A stretch of 64,000 bases of DNA from positions 907,198 to 971,197 of the forward strand of contig NZ_FODC01000001.1 of NCBI RefSeq assembly GCF_900110275.1, given 5' to 3'. The notes beneath the pieces were generated by a model. It did not search any database, was not told where the DNA came from, and saw only the letters and a list, made by a program, of their open reading frames with translations. Position numbers and translations under genes: made by a program. The stretch is from Duganella sp. CF517. Its GTDB lineage: Bacteria > Pseudomonadota > Gammaproteobacteria > Burkholderiales > Burkholderiaceae_D. Of this stretch, positions 38,209 to 47,796 are shown piece by piece (the stretch's first letter is position 1; the number at the start of each line of letters is the position of its first letter).

Positions 38209-39379
38209 CGCGGCCACCCAGCGCCTTCAATCCGAGCGGCACGCTGATGGCCAGCGCCAGCAGCGAGAACACGATCACGCCCACGCCGCCGGCTTCCTGG
38301 AACAGCGCGCCCGCGCCGACGGTGCCCGCCGCCACGGCGGCGAACGTCACCACCACCGATTGCGACAGCAGGCTGCCATCGCGGTCGCGCGCCGAGATGA
38401 AGCTGTTGAGAACCGCCATGATGGCGTAGAACGCCATGTTCAACATTAGTTGGCCGGCGAAGAACGGCGCCGCGCCGTCGGCGGTGAAAAAGCAGGCCAC
38501 CGATGCGAACATCACCAGCAGCGCGCCCATGACGGTCGGTCCGCGCCGGGCCGCCAGTGCCGGTATCGCCGGCACCACCGCGCCGAAGAAACCAAGTAGC
38601 GACGACACCGCCAGCAGCGCCCCCACCGTCGGCAGCGACAGGCCGATACGCTCGCCCTGCAGCGCCGATACCGCCCACACGCCGGCCTGCACGCTGTAGA
38701 CGCCGACGAACACGCCCCACGCCAGCCATACGCCGGCGCCGACGCGGCGCCGCCCGGCGCCGGGTTCCGCGGGCGGCGGCCGGCGCGCGGGCACCAGCGC
38801 GGGTATGCGCACGGCCGCCAAGCCCGCCACCGCCGCCAGCAGCGCAAGGCCGATCCAGATCCCGTCGCCCGCCGCCACATCCGGCAGCAGCGAGACCAAC
38901 GTGAACACGCCTGCCACCGCAAGCCCGGACAACAGCAGCACCACGCCCCATAAGCGCTCGGCGTCGCGATGGCAGGCCAGGCAGATGCCGACCATGACGA
39001 TCATCTGCGCTTCGCAGACGCCGGCCACCAGCCGCAGCGCGCCGAACAGCGGAGTGGACATCGTCAACGCCGTCAGCATCTGGCATAGCGCCAGCAGCAC
39101 CAGCGACACGCTGGTGCACCGCCCCGGCCAACGGCGCGCCATCGGCGGCAGCAGGATGCAGCCGGCCAGCATGCCGACCATCTCGACACCGGTCATCAAG
39201 GTGGCCTGGCCCTCGTCGAACCCCAGCCGCGCCATCGTGTTGGTCACCAGCAGCGGCATCATGGTGGTGCCGCCTATGCCCAGCGCCCACGCGCAGGACA
39301 GTATCAGGGTCGAAGCGGCCGTGGTTTTCACGGCGTCGGCGTCGATATCGGGCAGGGGCGCTGCGGGTATGCTGGTCAT
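38186..39379 (-). CDS. MFS transporter
   Basis: A 397-residue inner-membrane transporter with about twelve hydrophobic segments (TLILSCAWALGIGGTTMMPL, MLAGCILLPPMARRWPGRCT as the loop 2-3 region). The ATG at 39379 gives MTSIPAAPLPDIDADAV; an extension to 39484 is not hydrophobic and is unlikely. It is divergent from the AraC gene (175 bp between starts), so it probably belongs to the same regulon as the oxidative genes at 40626-44459. Whether it imports the substrate or exports a product is unknown. Confidence 0.82.
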   Translation of the reverse strand: MTSIPAAPLPDIDADAVKTTAASTLILSCAWALGIGGTTMMPLLVTNTMARLGFDEGQATLMTGVEMVGMLAGCILLPPMARRWPGRCTSVSLVLLALCQMLTALTMSTPLFGALRLVAGVCEAQMIVMVGICLACHRDAERLWGVVLLLSGLAVAGVFTLVSLLPDVAAGDGIWIGLALLAAVAGLAAVRIPALVPARRPPPAEPGAGRRRVGAGVWLAWGVFVGVYSVQAGVWAVSALQGERIGLSLPTVGALLAVSSLLGFFGAVVPAIPALAARRGPTVMGALLVMFASVACFFTADGAAPFFAGQLMLNMAFYAIMAVLNSFISARDRDGSLLSQSVVVTFAAVAAGTVGAGALFQEAGGVGVIVFSLLALAISVPLGLKALGGRVSASPAP

Positions 39380-39554
39380 CGCTGGTCCATGGTGATGGCG
39401 GCACGATTTGCCGTGATCAAAGCATACGGCGGATGCCGCGCCGGACGGGGCCAAAGCGGCCAAAAACGACACTCCGGCGGCCATTTATCTGCTTTCGGCG
39501 CGCCGGCCCGCAAATCCTGTGCTAGCCTCGTTCATCAACCCGAAGGAGTGGCCA

Positions 39555-40619
39555 ATGCCGGCAAAACCGCACCTCCCCGACGCCGATGCCGACGTCCCGC
39601 CGCACGTGATACGCCAGGTTTTGCAGCTGTTGGCCAGTCGTGGCCATTCGGTCGACAGGCTGTGCAAGGGACTGGGATTCACGCCGGAGAATCTGCGCGA
39701 CGCCGGGTTCCGCGTCTCCTACCGCCAAACCAGCATGCTGGTGCGGCGCGCCATGCAGCGCTGGGGCGATCCGGCCATGGGCATCGCCACCGGCGCGCGG
39801 CAAACCGTTGTGTGCTTCGGCCTGCCCGGCCTGGGCATGCTCACCTGCCCTACCCTCGGCGAGGCGCTGCTCTACCTGATCAAGTATCAGCGCGCGGCGG
39901 GCACCCTGGTCATCAACGAACTGGCCGTCATCGACGAGCGCAGTTTCATGATCGAAGCGGCCACCCGTTTCCACGATCCGGAACTGGAACCGTTCTTCAT
40001 CGAGGAAATTTTCGTCAGCGGCGTGGCCGTGGCGCGCGCGATGGTCGGTTCGCACGTGCGCCCGTCGCGCCTTGAATTGCGCTATCCGCGCCCCGCCTAC
40101 GCCAGCGCCTACAGCGAATACTTCCGCTGTCCCGTGGTGTTCAACGCGCCGCTCAACCGCCTGATCTGCGACATGTCGTGGTACCACTGCCCGCTGCCGA
40201 CGCACGACAGCTTTATGCAGGAAAGCCTGCAGGCGCAGATCGACCAGTTGCTGTCGATCGGCACGCCGCGCAACGACCTGGTGGAGTCGATCATGAACGT
40301 GCTGCGCGCCTCGGTCGACGAGATGCCCGGGCTGGCGCAGACCGGCGCGGCCCTCAACATGAGCGAGCGCACGCTGCGCCGCCGCCTGGCGGAGCTGGAC
40401 ACCTCCTACCAGCGGCTGGTGGACCAGGTCCGCTACGAGTGCGCGCTCGATCTGCTGAGGCGCAGCGCGATGCCGCTGGTCGATATCGCGATGGCGACCG
40501 GCTTCACCGACGCCCGCAACTTCCGCCGCGCCTTCAAGCGCTGGTCCGGCATCCTGCCGAACCAGATCAGGCAAGGCGTGCCCGCCCCGAGGCTGTTGAT
40601 GCCGGAGCGGGCGGATTAA
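39555..40619 (+). CDS. AraC-family regulator with arabinose-binding-like N-terminal domain
   Basis: A 354-residue OruR/ArgR-group AraC regulator. AAGGAG precedes the ATG at 39555. The N-terminal effector domain (about residues 20-215) includes SYRQTSMLVRRAMQRWGDPA and GLPGLGMLTCPTLGEALLYL. The C-terminal double HTH contains LNMSERTLRRRLAELDTSYQ and AMATGFTDARNFRRAFKRWS. Regulators of this group control catabolic or hydrophobic-substrate oxidation operons. It sits between the divergent MFS gene and the convergent SDR-ALDH-FMO operon, so both are candidate targets. Confidence 0.9.
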   Translation: MPAKPHLPDADADVPPHVIRQVLQLLASRGHSVDRLCKGLGFTPENLRDAGFRVSYRQTSMLVRRAMQRWGDPAMGIATGARQTVVCFGLPGLGMLTCPTLGEALLYLIKYQRAAGTLVINELAVIDERSFMIEAATRFHDPELEPFFIEEIFVSGVAVARAMVGSHVRPSRLELRYPRPAYASAYSEYFRCPVVFNAPLNRLICDMSWYHCPLPTHDSFMQESLQAQIDQLLSIGTPRNDLVESIMNVLRASVDEMPGLAQTGAALNMSERTLRRRLAELDTSYQRLVDQVRYECALDLLRRSAMPLVDIAMATGFTDARNFRRAFKRWSGILPNQIRQGVPAPRLLMPERAD

Positions 40620-40625
40620 TGCCGG

Positions 40626-41501
40626 CTAAGGAATTTCCCACTTTCCGGCGCGGAGCACCACCAACCCGCGCCGGCGCAGCGACTCCAGATAGCGCGCGTG
40701 GCCGCGCACCCCTTTTTGGCGGAACAGCGGTATCAGCTTGGGCAGCATGTTCGGCATCAGCATCGCCAGCCTCACCGTCCAGGACTCGCTGACGCGCGGA
40801 TAGCGCTCCAGACACGGGCTGTCCAGCATCCGCATGACCTGGCGCGCGACGTCCTCCGGCTGCTGCGGCGGGTCCATGAACTGCAGCGTGTTGCCGCCGT
40901 CGATCGCCTCGCGCATCAGCATCTGCGTTTCGGTCGCCGACGGCAGCACGCTGCCGACATGCACGCCGTGCCGCTCGCGGTCCAGGCCCAGGCACAGCAT
41001 GGCGCCGCGCAGGCCGAACTTGGTCGCCGAGTAAATCCCCGTTTCCGGCAACGGGAAAATCCCGCCCAGGGACACGGTGTTGATCACGCGGCCGTCGCCG
41101 GCGCGCTGCAAGGCGCCAAAGGCCAGCCGGGTCAGCACGATCGGCGACAGCAGGTTGATATTCAATTCCGCCAGGATGTGATCGACCGAACGCTCCTCGA
41201 AATGTCCGGTCCCGGTCATGGCGGCGTTGTTGACCAGGATGTCGAGCCGGCCGAAGCGCTGCTGGATAAACGCCAGCAAGGAGGGCAGCTTGTCCAAGTC
41301 GTCCAGCTCGACCCGCACGCCCACCGCCCCCGCCCCCAGCTCCGCCGTCGCCCGGTCCAGCGCCGCCTGGTCGCGGTCGGCCAGCACGCAGGTGATGCCA
41401 CGCTCGATGAAACCGCGGCAGATCGCCTTTCCTATGCCGCCCGCGCCGCCCGTGACCAGGGCCACCCGCCCCTCCCGGCCGGCGTTCGTTGTTATCGCCA
41501 T
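40626..41501 (-). CDS. short-chain dehydrogenase/reductase
   Basis: A 291-residue classical SDR. The cofactor motif TGGAGGIG is at residues 17-24, followed by an LADRDQ acidic turn that suggests NAD(H) preference. NNAA is present, and the catalytic S144, Y157 and K161 (YSATK) are intact. GGAAGGGAAA upstream supports the ATG at 41501. A C-terminal extension with a helical, hydrophobic stretch (RLAMLMPNMLPKLIPLFRQK) is seen in SDRs acting on lipophilic alcohols. It is the last gene of the FMO-ALDH-SDR operon, 19 bp after ALDH. The substrate is unknown. Confidence 0.88.
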   Translation of the reverse strand: MAITTNAGREGRVALVTGGAGGIGKAICRGFIERGITCVLADRDQAALDRATAELGAGAVGVRVELDDLDKLPSLLAFIQQRFGRLDILVNNAAMTGTGHFEERSVDHILAELNINLLSPIVLTRLAFGALQRAGDGRVINTVSLGGIFPLPETGIYSATKFGLRGAMLCLGLDRERHGVHVGSVLPSATETQMLMREAIDGGNTLQFMDPPQQPEDVARQVMRMLDSPCLERYPRVSESWTVRLAMLMPNMLPKLIPLFRQKGVRGHARYLESLRRRGLVVLRAGKWEIP

Positions 41502-41520
41502 GTGTATTTCCCTTCCGGTC

Positions 41521-43038
41521 TCAGTTGTTTTTAGGTCCGGCCGCGCCCAGCTGCATCCAGATGGTCTTGGTCTCGGTGTACTGGTCGTGCGCCAGCAGCG
41601 ATTTTTCGCGTCCGCCGAAGCCCGACTCCTTGTAGCCGCCGAACGGCACGCCGGTATCGCCTTCCGAAAAACAATTGATCGACACGGTGCCGGCGCGGAT
41701 GGCCTTCGCCACCCCGTGGGCGGCGTCCAGGTTGCTGGTGTAGACCGACGACGCCAGGCCGTAACTGGTGTCATTGGCGATGGCCACGCCCTGGGCCAGG
41801 TCGTCGAATTCCATCACCGACAGCACCGGCCCGAATATCTCCTCGCGCGCGATCGTCATCGACGGCAGCACGGCGTCGAAAATGGTCGGCTCGACGAAGC
41901 TGCCGCCGCTGTCCAGGCGCACCCGGGCGCCGCCGTGCACCAGCCGTGCGCCCTGCTCCCTGCCGCCGGCGATATATGCCAGCACACGGTGCATGTGTCC
42001 AGGCTCGATCAATGCGCCGACGCGGGTGGCCGGATCGAGCGGGTCGCCGACGCTCCACTCATCGAAGGCGCGCTTGACCTCCTCCAGCAATTCGTCCTTG
42101 CGCGAATGGTGGACGATCAGGCGCGAACCGGCGCTGCAATTCTCACCCTGGCAGAACAACGCGCCTGTCGCGACCTGTTGCGCCACCCGGGGCAGATCGA
42201 AGGCGTCCGCCAGCACCAGCGCCGGGCTCTTGCCGCCGCATTCCAGCACCACCCGCTTCAGGTTCGACTCGGCCGAGTACTTCAGGAACAGCCGGCCCAC
42301 CTCCCCCGAACCGGTAAAGCTGATGCAGTCGATGTCGCGGTGGCGGCCCAACGCCCGGCCCACGGTCTCGCCGTAGCCCGGCACGATATTGAGCACGCCG
42401 GCGGGAATACCCGCCTCCAGCGCCAGTCGGCCCAGCATCAGCGCCGTCAGCGTGGTCTGCTCCGCCGGTTTGATGACGAGCGAGTTGCCGCTGGCGAGCG
42501 AGGGGCCGATCTTCCATCCGGCCAGGTAGATCGGGAAATTCCACGGCAGGACCGCACCCACAACGCCGATCGGCTCGCGCACGATCATCGCCACCACGTC
42601 CGCCGCGGTCGGCGCCACCTGGTCGTACAGTTTGTCGGCCGCCTCGGCGTGCCAGCGCAGGCTCTCGATCATGTCGGGCAGGTCGGCCGACAGCGCGTCG
42701 CGTATCGGCTTGCCCGAGTCCAGGCTTTCCATCAGCGCCAGCGTCTCCAGATTCGCCTCGACCAGGTCGGCCAGCCGCAGCAAGACCTTTTTGCGATGTT
42801 TGGGCGACGCCCGCGACCAGTCGCCGTTGTCGAAGGCCCGGCGCGCCGCGCCGACCGCCAGGTCCACGTCGGCCTCGCCGCAACTGGCAACGCTTGCCAG
42901 ACGGGTGCCGTTGGCGGGATTGACGGTGTCGAGGCGATCGCCGGAGATGGCGTCGACGAAGCGGCCGCCGATCAGGGCGCGTGTCTCGAACTCCAGTCCG
43001 GCGGCCCGCGCCTGGTAGTACAGCAGTGTTTTGTCCAT
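41521..43038 (-). CDS. NAD(P)-dependent aldehyde dehydrogenase
   Basis: A 505-residue ALDH resembling the PuuC/betaine-aldehyde group. The start at 43038 is preceded by AAGGAG. The NAD site (VLPWNFPIYLAGWKIGPSLA, FTGSGEVGRL), catalytic base E266 (LECGGKSPAL) and nucleophile C301 (QGENCSAGSR) are all present. It lies 8 bp downstream of the monooxygenase stop and 19 bp upstream of the SDR, so the three are one operon. It probably oxidises an aldehyde produced by the SDR to an acid. Confidence 0.93.
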   Translation of the reverse strand: MDKTLLYYQARAAGLEFETRALIGGRFVDAISGDRLDTVNPANGTRLASVASCGEADVDLAVGAARRAFDNGDWSRASPKHRKKVLLRLADLVEANLETLALMESLDSGKPIRDALSADLPDMIESLRWHAEAADKLYDQVAPTAADVVAMIVREPIGVVGAVLPWNFPIYLAGWKIGPSLASGNSLVIKPAEQTTLTALMLGRLALEAGIPAGVLNIVPGYGETVGRALGRHRDIDCISFTGSGEVGRLFLKYSAESNLKRVVLECGGKSPALVLADAFDLPRVAQQVATGALFCQGENCSAGSRLIVHHSRKDELLEEVKRAFDEWSVGDPLDPATRVGALIEPGHMHRVLAYIAGGREQGARLVHGGARVRLDSGGSFVEPTIFDAVLPSMTIAREEIFGPVLSVMEFDDLAQGVAIANDTSYGLASSVYTSNLDAAHGVAKAIRAGTVSINCFSEGDTGVPFGGYKESGFGGREKSLLAHDQYTETKTIWMQLGAAGPKNN

Positions 43039-43046
43039 GTTGCTCC

Positions 43047-44459
43047 TTAAGCGGCCGCGCGCAGGCCGGCGGCTGGCCGCGATGCGGCCACGCTGTTGCG
43101 CAGGTCGTCGTAATAGGACTCGCTCAATTCCGGCCATCCCATTTTTTTGCGCAGGCGCTTCAGATAAGACTTGAGCGCGTGCGCCTCCAGATAAACCTCG
43201 TGCCGCTGCGACTTGACGAATTTGAGTCCGCCCGACAGATCGGGGTCGTCGCTGGCGATCAGCGCATCGAAAGGGCTGTCCTTGCCGGGGTTGTCCAGCT
43301 GGTCGCGCAGGTAGGCGGCGATCATGAAGGCCTCGGTGTCGAACAGCTTATAGGCGCTGGAGTTGGTTTCGACATAGCCGATGCCGAACAGATTGCGGTG
43401 ATCGCGGCTGAACATCGACAGATAAAGCTGGGGCCTGCCGCCGCGCCACTCGAAGTATTCGCCGGCGTATTTGCAGCTCCACTTGTAGCCGGTGGCGTAG
43501 ATCACCAAGTCGAGCGCCTCGCGGCTGCCGTCCTTGAAAACCACGTCATCACCGTCGTAGTGCGAGATGTCCGGCTTGACCGCGATGTTGCCGTGCTGAA
43601 GATGGTGCAGCAGCTGGGAGTTCAGCAGCGGATGGCTTTCGAACAGGCGGTGATCCGGCTTGGGCAGGCCGAAGCGCGTCAGGTCGCCGGTGAACATTTT
43701 CAGCAGCATGCCCATGACCGGCCGCGCGATCCAGATCGGCAATTGCGGGCCGCTCTCGCCCACCTGGTCCGCCGGCAGCCCGAACAAGTGCTTGGGGATG
43801 AAGTGGTAGCCGCGCCGCATGCTGATGTAAGCTTTGTCGGCGCGGGCGGCGGCATCGCAGGCGATGTCCGCGCCGGAATTGCCGGCGCCGACGATCATCA
43901 CCCGCTTGCCGTCGAATTCATCGCTGCTCTTGAAGGTGACCGAATGGCGGATCTCGCCGTTGAAGTGGCCTTTGATCTCGGGCATGTTCGGGTCCCAGTT
44001 GCAGCCGGTGGCGCAGATGACGGCCAGGTAGCGCCGGCGCCCGCCGTCGCCCAGGGTCACCACCCACTTGCCGTCGTGGTCCTTGCGCACGTCCCGCACG
44101 GGGGTGTTGAAGCGGATCGCCTCGCGCAGGCCGAAGGCGTCGGCATAGCTGCGCACATAGCTTAATATCTGCTGGTTGGTCGGATAGTCGGGGTAGGACT
44201 TCGGCATCGGAAACCCGATGAAACCCGACAGGTCGCGCGACGAGATGAAGTGCGCCGATTCATAAATCGGGCTGCCGGGATTGTGCATGTCCCAGATGCC
44301 GCCCACGTCCGAGTGGCGCTCGAACTGCTCGTATGGCAGCTTCATTCCCTTCAGGGCGCGTGCGGCGGACAGTCCGCCCGGCCCCGCGCCGATCACGCAG
44401 ACGGCGTTGCCGCAGTCGATAACCCGGTCTGTCCGCTCCTGTACCCGTTCTTGTTCCAT
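43047..44459 (-). CDS. flavin-containing monooxygenase (FMO/BVMO-like)
   Basis: A 470-residue class B flavoprotein monooxygenase. GAGPGG at residues 24-29 is the FAD site and GAGNSG at 191-196 is the NADPH site. The FMO fingerprint FxGxxxHxxxF is intact at F166-G168-H172-F176. ATGYKWSC near residue 325 is the conserved ATG-type motif. These enzymes insert or add oxygen to ketones (Baeyer-Villiger) or to soft N/S nucleophiles. GGGAG precedes the ATG. It is the first gene of the FMO-ALDH-SDR operon, divergent from a TonB receptor. No esterase or lactonase gene follows. Confidence 0.92.
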   Translation of the reverse strand: MEQERVQERTDRVIDCGNAVCVIGAGPGGLSAARALKGMKLPYEQFERHSDVGGIWDMHNPGSPIYESAHFISSRDLSGFIGFPMPKSYPDYPTNQQILSYVRSYADAFGLREAIRFNTPVRDVRKDHDGKWVVTLGDGGRRRYLAVICATGCNWDPNMPEIKGHFNGEIRHSVTFKSSDEFDGKRVMIVGAGNSGADIACDAAARADKAYISMRRGYHFIPKHLFGLPADQVGESGPQLPIWIARPVMGMLLKMFTGDLTRFGLPKPDHRLFESHPLLNSQLLHHLQHGNIAVKPDISHYDGDDVVFKDGSREALDLVIYATGYKWSCKYAGEYFEWRGGRPQLYLSMFSRDHRNLFGIGYVETNSSAYKLFDTEAFMIAAYLRDQLDNPGKDSPFDALIASDDPDLSGGLKFVKSQRHEVYLEAHALKSYLKRLRKKMGWPELSESYYDDLRNSVAASRPAAGLRAAA

Positions 44460-44763
44460 CTTTGTCTCCCTTGTCTGTCGTTGCGTTGTGCGAACTCTTG
44501 TGCGAACTCTTGTGCGAACTCATTGTGCGAACTCATTGTGCAAACAAAGTGGACGCCGCACGGGGGCCAAAGGGACAGGCAGGGAGCATTTCCGGCCAAC
44601 GCCGCGCTCGGGGCGTCCACGCAACACCGGGGCCTGTTTGGCCATACCGGCATCCTCCGGTGTCCGATCCGGCCCCTTTGCCGGTGCGGCGCGCGACTAC
44701 ATTCGATGTCAGAAACTTAAAAAATGTCAGTCCGTCAGACCAAACATAACAACGGGAGATATC
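44460..44763. promoter_or_regulatory. divergent promoter region, monooxygenase to TonB receptor
   Basis: A 304-bp non-coding region. The left part has five tandem direct repeats (next entry). The right part has two TGTCAG motifs 18 bp apart (44707-44712 and 44725-44730), followed by a GGGAG ribosome-binding site at about 44754 for the receptor GTG start. Both transcripts probably start here. Confidence 0.6.
44486..44547. repeat. tandem 12/13-bp direct repeats upstream of the monooxygenase
   Basis: The unit ttgtgcgaactc occurs three times without a gap (44486-44521), then attgtgcgaactc (44522-44534) and a partial attgtgcaaac (44535-44545). They lie 27-88 bp upstream of the FMO start codon. 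The near-helical period suggests a multimeric operator. Confidence 0.9.
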
Positions 44764-47202
44764 GTGAAGACAAACCAAGAACAGGCGCGATGCGGCCGCA
44801 AGGCCGCCTTGCACACGCTGGCGCGCAGCATCGCCGTGGCATTCGCGGGCAGCGCCGCCGTCCCCCTGGGCGCGCTGGCCCAGGACGACATCCAGAAGGT
44901 GGTCGTCACCGCGCAATCGCGCGCGCAGTCGGCGCAGGAGGTGCCGATCTCGATGGAGGTCGTAACGGCCAAGGACATCCGCAACCTCGGCGCCAGGAAC
45001 CTCGGCGACTTGAATGGTTATCTTCCCGGCCTGGAGGTGGAGGCCACCCAGCCCACGCAACCGGTCTTCGGCATACGCGGCGTGCAGGCGGGCGACTTCG
45101 GCATCGGCACCGACATGCCGGTCGGGATCTACGTGGACGGGGTCTATACCGGCAAGACCGGCGGCGCGCTGATGAATTTCATCGACATCCAGCGCGTCGA
45201 GGTGCTCAAGGGACCGCAGGGGACGCTTTTTGGCCGCAATAGCGCGGCCGGCGCGATCTCCGTCGTCACCAACGAGCCGGATCAGGCGCTCGACATGAAC
45301 GGCCACCTGAAGATCGGAGAATACGGCCGCGTCGATGCGGACGCGATGCTCAACGTGCCGCTGGCGGAGAACACGGCGGCGCGGCTGGTGTTCGTGCGCG
45401 CCGAAAGCGATGGCTGGGCGCGCAACGCCACCACCGGCGACCGCACCGCCGGCGACAAGTCGTGGGCAGCGCGCCTCTCGCTCAAACAAAAAATCAGCGA
45501 TGCGACCCTGAACCTGACCCTGGAACACGAGCAGCTGCGCCAAAAAGGCTGGCCGGCCTTCGGCGTGGTCAAGGACCCGGCGTTGCCGTTCGCCGGCTTC
45601 ACGGGCATCTACGACGCCGCCTATGTGGCTAACTTTGTCGATCCGCGCAAGGCGCGGCTGGAGAACGACACCGCCGGCAGCGAGCGCCGCACCTTCGACG
45701 GCGCCTCCCTGCGCGCCGAACTGCCTCTGGGCGGGCTCACACTGCGCTCGATCACGGCCTACCGCACCTTCTCCACCTACAACCTGACCGACAACGACGG
45801 CGGCGCGCGCGCCGGCTTCTCGCTGGCGAACACGGATCAGAAAAAAGCCTACAACTGGCAGCAGGAATTCAAGCTGTCCGGTAAAACCCGGCACTTGGAT
45901 TGGATCGCCGGCGCCAGCTTCTACGACAACCGCGAACGGCAATCGTCGACCGCCCTGCTCAATACCGCGACGCTGGACAACGTCAGCCTGCTCGGCGGCG
46001 GCAACGCCGACCTGGCCAACCTGTTCGGCGCGTTGGGACAAGCCGGCATTCCCGGTGTCGACGCGTCGTCCAACTTCCCTTGGGGCGAGACCACCCACAA
46101 CTACCTGCGGACGCGCGCCTTCTCCGTCTATCAAGACGTAATCTGGCACGCCACGCCATCCACCAACCTGACCCTGGGCCTGCGCTGGAGCCGCGACCGC
46201 AAGAATATGGAGTGGCATGTGCCGGGGCGCGAATCGCCGGCGCTGGACGCGCTGCTCAACACCTATGGTCCGCTGGCGGGATTGGACGCCTCCGCGCTGC
46301 CGTCGAACCAGATCTTCTACGCGGCCGGGCAACTGGCGGCCACGCCGGTCCACTCCACCAAAAGCTGGACCGACTGGAGCCCGCGCCTGGTGCTGGACCA
46401 TAAGCTGACGCCCGACCTGCTGCTGTTCGCCTCACTGTCGAAAGGTTATCAGGCCGGCGGTTTCAATGTCTTCACGCCGCCGAACGCGGCATCGCCCAAC
46501 GCCAAAGAGCGCGACCCGAGCTACGATCCCGAGAAAATGACCAATCTGGAAGTGGGCTTCAAGCTGTACGCCCCGTCCATCAAGGCCACCCTCAACGGCT
46601 CCGTGTTCGCCTACCGTTTCAAGAACCTGCAGGACATCAAGCTAGGCGGCACCGGCCCCATACCGACCTACAATGTGGTCAACAGCGACCAGCAAGCGAA
46701 GGGACTCGATCTCGACGGCCGCATCCGGGTATCGCCGAACCTGACCTTGTTCGCGGGACTGGAGCTGATCGACCAGACCTATAAGCGCTACCGCACCACC
46801 GACGACAGCGGCGCGGCGCTGGACCTGTCCGGCCAAACGGTCGGCACGCCCACCTTCAACGGCATGGGCGGCGTCAACGCCAGTTGGGAAGCGCTGGGCG
46901 GCCGGATCAGCAGCACCCTGCAAGGCACCTACCAGAGCAAGGCGCGCTGCAACGACGACACGCGCGCGCTGCAATGCCTGCACGCGCCGGCCGTCCGCAC
47001 CGGCGAGGCGCGCAGCAAGGCCGACTTCCGCCTTGGCTGGGATAACGCCAACGGCAAATTCGGCATCGCCCTGCTGGTGAATAATCTGTTCGACAAACAG
47101 TATGTGCACACACTTGACGGCCAGACCAAGCCATTCGGCCTGCCGTACGCCATCGTCACGCCGCCGCGCACCATCGCGCTGGAGTTGAGGGGCAGCCTGT
47201 AG
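44764..47202 (+). CDS. TonB-dependent outer-membrane receptor
   Basis: An 812-residue receptor. The GTG at 44764 has GGGAG nine bases upstream. It gives a proper signal peptide (LARSIAVAFAGSAAVPLGAL, ending AQDD); longer frames start upstream in the promoter. The plug domain has VVVTAQSRAQSAQEVPISME, then GIRGVQAGDFGIGTDMPVGI and RVEVLKGPQGTLFGRNSAAG. The beta-barrel ends in the aromatic-poor IALELRGSL strand. It lacks the FecA-type N-terminal signalling extension. Divergent placement next to the oxidative operon implies that it imports that pathway's substrate across the outer membrane. Confidence 0.93.
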   Translation: MKTNQEQARCGRKAALHTLARSIAVAFAGSAAVPLGALAQDDIQKVVVTAQSRAQSAQEVPISMEVVTAKDIRNLGARNLGDLNGYLPGLEVEATQPTQPVFGIRGVQAGDFGIGTDMPVGIYVDGVYTGKTGGALMNFIDIQRVEVLKGPQGTLFGRNSAAGAISVVTNEPDQALDMNGHLKIGEYGRVDADAMLNVPLAENTAARLVFVRAESDGWARNATTGDRTAGDKSWAARLSLKQKISDATLNLTLEHEQLRQKGWPAFGVVKDPALPFAGFTGIYDAAYVANFVDPRKARLENDTAGSERRTFDGASLRAELPLGGLTLRSITAYRTFSTYNLTDNDGGARAGFSLANTDQKKAYNWQQEFKLSGKTRHLDWIAGASFYDNRERQSSTALLNTATLDNVSLLGGGNADLANLFGALGQAGIPGVDASSNFPWGETTHNYLRTRAFSVYQDVIWHATPSTNLTLGLRWSRDRKNMEWHVPGRESPALDALLNTYGPLAGLDASALPSNQIFYAAGQLAATPVHSTKSWTDWSPRLVLDHKLTPDLLLFASLSKGYQAGGFNVFTPPNAASPNAKERDPSYDPEKMTNLEVGFKLYAPSIKATLNGSVFAYRFKNLQDIKLGGTGPIPTYNVVNSDQQAKGLDLDGRIRVSPNLTLFAGLELIDQTYKRYRTTDDSGAALDLSGQTVGTPTFNGMGGVNASWEALGGRISSTLQGTYQSKARCNDDTRALQCLHAPAVRTGEARSKADFRLGWDNANGKFGIALLVNNLFDKQYVHTLDGQTKPFGLPYAIVTPPRTIALELRGSL

Positions 47203-47205
47203 GAC

Positions 47206-47661
47206 TTAGATGGCGCTGCCATCGACCCGCACGAAAGGGCCGATGCAGCGCTCCATGCTGCGCTCCACGCACATCAGGAACATGTCGCCGCCGGGATGGA
47301 ACAGCAGGTAGTTGGTGACCGACCGCCCCGGCTTGGTGATCTGGCCGGCGCAATCGGGCTTGCCGTTGTCTTTGACGAGGGTGTCGACCGACTTGTAGAA
47401 GCCCTGCTTGTCCGGCTGGTCGGCGATGACAAAGGTGGACTCGGCCACCTCCTCGTGGCTGAACACCAGCGTGCTGCCGTCGGCGCGCACGCGGTAGGTC
47501 TCGCTGCAGGTGCCGTCGGGCAGCGTGATTTTCCAGATGCCGATGTACGGATGATCGCCCCGCAACGGCGCGGCGGTGGCCGTTATCGGCGCGCCGGCTA
47601 GCGCCACCGTGGCGGTGAACGCGGCCGTCGCGGCCGCCCTGAAAAGAGGTCCCCTCGTCAT
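47206..47661 (-). CDS. small secreted protein of unknown function
   Basis: A 151-residue exported protein with a signal peptide (AATAAFTATVALAGAPITAT, cleavage near ATA-AP). A compact beta-rich domain follows with IGIWKITLPDGTCSETYRVR, CAGQITKPG and four cysteines likely to form disulphides. No named family is recognised; the GIWK/GTC opening recalls small lipocalin-like periplasmic proteins. It is convergent with the TonB receptor with 3 bp between stops. It may be unrelated to the receptor's role. Confidence 0.7.
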   Translation of the reverse strand: MTRGPLFRAAATAAFTATVALAGAPITATAAPLRGDHPYIGIWKITLPDGTCSETYRVRADGSTLVFSHEEVAESTFVIADQPDKQGFYKSVDTLVKDNGKPDCAGQITKPGRSVTNYLLFHPGGDMFLMCVERSMERCIGPFVRVDGSAI

Positions 47662-47796
47662 CGCATCCCCCGTGCCGGTTTATTTGCCATTCAGTCTATT
47701 AAAGCATAAACGGCCCGGCGATCTTCCGGCGCGCCGCTGAAAGCTCGTTTCCTCGCGTATATAATTATCGAATTGATACTCAAGCGTGGAAAACAA

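Noticed and set aside
44486..44547. Possible CRISPR or iteron origin
   Set aside because: No spacers, and no replication-initiator gene nearby; position at a promoter suggests operators instead.
44281..44763. 161-residue extension upstream of the TonB receptor
   Set aside because: It passes through the divergent promoter and repeat array. The GTG at 44764 has a good ribosome-binding site and gives a signal peptide.
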